Under the pieces are notes generated by a model. The model saw only the letters and a list, made by a program, of their open reading frames with translations, was not told the origin of the DNA and did not search any database. From contig NZ_JALPNF010000001.1 in the NCBI RefSeq assembly GCF_023195535.1, forward strand, positions 1 to 64,000: 64,000 nt of DNA. The letters run 5' to 3'. The position numbers were made by a program, and so were the translations under genes. The DNA is from Sphingomonas faeni (GTDB lineage Bacteria; Pseudomonadota; Alphaproteobacteria; Sphingomonadales; Sphingomonadaceae). The first letter of the stretch is position 1. Each line of letters opens with the position of its first letter. This document shows positions 62,544 to 64,000 of this stretch, one piece after another.

Positions 62544-63938
62544 TCACAACGTGTCGTCCGACCCGATGGCCTGGTAGAGCGTCACCCGGTTCTGGAGATC
62601 GGTAAGCACGGTCGTGATCGCGGTCTGGCGGGCGGAATACAGCGTGCGCTGTGCGACGAGCGCGGTCAGGAAACTGTCGGTGCCTTCGCGGTATCGTGCC
62701 TCGCTGATCGTGTAGCTCTTTTGCGCGGCGGCGACGAGATCGGCCTGCGCCGCACGCTGGCGGGCGATCGTGCCGCGTCGGGCCAGGCCGTCGGCGACGT
62801 CGCGATACGCGGTCTGGGCTGCCTTGCGGTAGGCGGCGAGGTAATAGTCGACCTGCGCCCGCGCGTAATCGAGGTTGCCGCGATTGGCCCCGCCGAGGAT
62901 CGGCACGCTGGCGGACGGCGTCGCGGACCAGGTCGAACCCGAGAATAGGCTGGTTAGCGCGGAGCTGGCAACGCCGAGCGCGCTGGTCAGCGAGATCGTC
63001 GGGAAGAACGCCGCGCGCGCCGCACCGACATTGGCGTTGGCGGATTTCAGCTGGTGCTCGGCCTCGACCACGTCGGGTCGGTCGAGCAGCACGGTCGAGG
63101 ACAGCCCGGCGGGCACGGTGGCGATACCCGTATCGAGCGCACCGAGGCTGGCAGGCAGCAGTGTGTCCTCGACCGTTGCCCCGACCAGCAGCTCGAGCGC
63201 ATTGCGGTCCTGCGCCACCTGCGTCGTGTATTGCGCCACGTCCGCCCGCGCCTGGGCGAGCAAGGTCCGCGCATCCGCGGGGTCGGAGCCGCTCACCAGC
63301 CCGACGTCGTGCAGTTCGTCGTTGAGCCTGACCGTGCGCTCGCTGCTGGCGACCTGTGCGTTGGCAACGGCGAGCAGGTCGCGGTCAGAGAGCAGCGTGA
63401 GATACGCCGTGGCGGTCTCGGCAACGACGGTGAAGCGCGTATTGCGCGCGCCGCTCTCTGTGCCGAGATAGGTCTCGAACGCGGCTTGCGACAGGTTCTT
63501 CTGGCGCCCGAACAGGTCGAGCTCGAAGCCGCTGATCCCGACGCTGCCCGAAAACAGCGTGCTCGACCCGGCCGAGGCGGTGCCGCCGCCGGTCACCGCA
63601 CGGTTGATCGTCGCGCCTGCATCGGCGGACAAGGTCGGCAACTGGCTCGACTTCTGGACCTTGTACAAGGCGCGGGCCGAAGCGACGTTGGCGACCGCCT
63701 GGGCGAGATCCTGGTTGTTGGCCAGCGCGCGCTCGATGACCGTCCGCAGCTTCGCGTCGATCACCAGCGTGCGCCATGGCATCCCGGCCTGGCCCGCCGC
63801 ATGGGGTGCGTAAGACGCGCCGGTCGGCCACGCCGGCGGCACGAAGTCGGCGACCGAACGGACATAATGCGGTGCGAGGTTGCAACCGCCGAGCGCGGTG
63901 GCCGCGATCAGCGCCGCCGCGATACGCACGCGGATCAT
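62544..63938 (-). CDS. NodT/OprM-family RND outer-membrane lipoprotein
   Basis: 464 residues. Lipobox ALGGC, CNLAPHYVRSVADFVPPAW at the N-terminus, two alpha-barrel halves (IERALANNQDLAQAVANVASARALYKV; DVVEAEHQLKSANANVGAARAAFFPTISLTSALG) and a closing TALVAQRTLYSARQTAITTVLTDLQNRVTLYQAIG. Outer-membrane exit duct for the RND pump whose C-terminus overlaps its start (ATGA). Confidence 0.93.
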   Translation of the reverse strand: MIRVRIAAALIAATALGGCNLAPHYVRSVADFVPPAWPTGASYAPHAAGQAGMPWRTLVIDAKLRTVIERALANNQDLAQAVANVASARALYKVQKSSQLPTLSADAGATINRAVTGGGTASAGSSTLFSGSVGISGFELDLFGRQKNLSQAAFETYLGTESGARNTRFTVVAETATAYLTLLSDRDLLAVANAQVASSERTVRLNDELHDVGLVSGSDPADARTLLAQARADVAQYTTQVAQDRNALELLVGATVEDTLLPASLGALDTGIATVPAGLSSTVLLDRPDVVEAEHQLKSANANVGAARAAFFPTISLTSALGVASSALTSLFSGSTWSATPSASVPILGGANRGNLDYARAQVDYYLAAYRKAAQTAYRDVADGLARRGTIARQRAAQADLVAAAQKSYTISEARYREGTDSFLTALVAQRTLYSARQTAITTVLTDLQNRVTLYQAIGSDDTL

Positions 63939-64000
63939 GCCGCTTTCTCCTTTTTGCCGTGGAACAGTCGGGCGACGATGACGAAGAACATCGGCACGTA
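63935..64000 (-). CDS. RND efflux permease, last 21 codons (runs off the right edge)
   Basis: Minus strand reads YVPMFFVIVARLFHGKKEKA then A and stop, the usual C-terminal helix and tail (VPxFFVxV) of HAE-type RND pumps such as AcrB/MexB. Only the end is visible; the pump and adaptor presumably continue beyond the window. Confidence 0.85.
   Translation of the reverse strand, partial: YVPMFFVIVARLFHGKKEKAA

Noticed and set aside
1..64000. CRISPR arrays, tRNA and rRNA genes
   Set aside because: No regularly spaced repeats and no cloverleaf-like or rRNA-like stretch was noticed; this was by eye only.

Overview
The window is high-GC DNA (about two thirds G+C by eye) that looks like a sphingomonad alphaproteobacterium. 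The supporting signs are two FecI-FecR-TonB receptor modules with STN-type receptors, a NodT/OprM-type RND outer-membrane factor, a DUF3034 / truncated haemoglobin / cupredoxin-like cluster, heavy use of 4-bp ATGA/GTGA gene overlaps and many GTG starts. I found no rRNA, tRNA or CRISPR array. Family names come from reading motifs and were not confirmed by any search.

Layout. 1-127: left end of an IS3-family element. 0.8-5.3 kb: divergent cluster of truncated haemoglobin + DUF3034 against a cupredoxin-like protein + GGDEF/EAL enzyme. 5.5-10 kb: PQQ-type sugar dehydrogenase, GH39 glycosidase and alpha/beta hydrolase, with a LacI/XylR-like operator and a truncated secreted ORF upstream. 10.4-18 kb: TupA-like ATP-grasp gene, czcA and czcC without czcB, and a divergent CzcRS-like two-component pair. 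18-23.8 kb: EEP-family protein, DUF2141, a flippase-like membrane protein, then polysaccharide deacetylase, glycosyltransferase and a nonsense-mutated COG4705 gene. 23.8-27.8 kb: first FecI-FecR-TonB module, with a possible 40-codon pentapeptide-repeat ORF between fecI and fecR.

27.8-33 kb (minus strand): tightly overlapped operon of thermostable-haemolysin-like protein, acyl-adenylating enzyme fused to a haem-oxygenase-like diiron domain, SDR, TPR protein, methyltransferase and PAP2 phosphatase. A near-perfect Fur-box palindrome separates it from a divergent DUF3833 lipoprotein, VIT-family and PepSY set. I regard this as the best candidate for an uncharacterised, iron-linked lipid or small-molecule pathway. 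35-42.5 kb: small unknown gene, beta-propeller/amidohydrolase, LytTR membrane regulator and acetamidase/formamidase. 42.5-43.2 kb: decayed DNA including an alginate-export-type fragment.

43.2-51.5 kb: sulfide/persulfide cluster with DsrE protein, ArsR regulator, two 1-Cys peroxiredoxins, MBL persulfide dioxygenase, paired YeeE/YedE sulfur transporters, a rhodanese/phosphatase-like domain fused to sulfide:quinone oxidoreductase, TauE exporter, TlpA-like protein and a frameshifted DsbA-like gene. 51.8-54 kb: fasciclin protein and a czcA fragment. 54-58.6 kb: second FecI-FecR-TonB module. 58.9-60.1 kb: secreted repeat-like protein. 60.4-64 kb: histidine kinase, response regulator, NodT lipoprotein and the last codons of an RND pump, one minus-strand operon running off the right edge.
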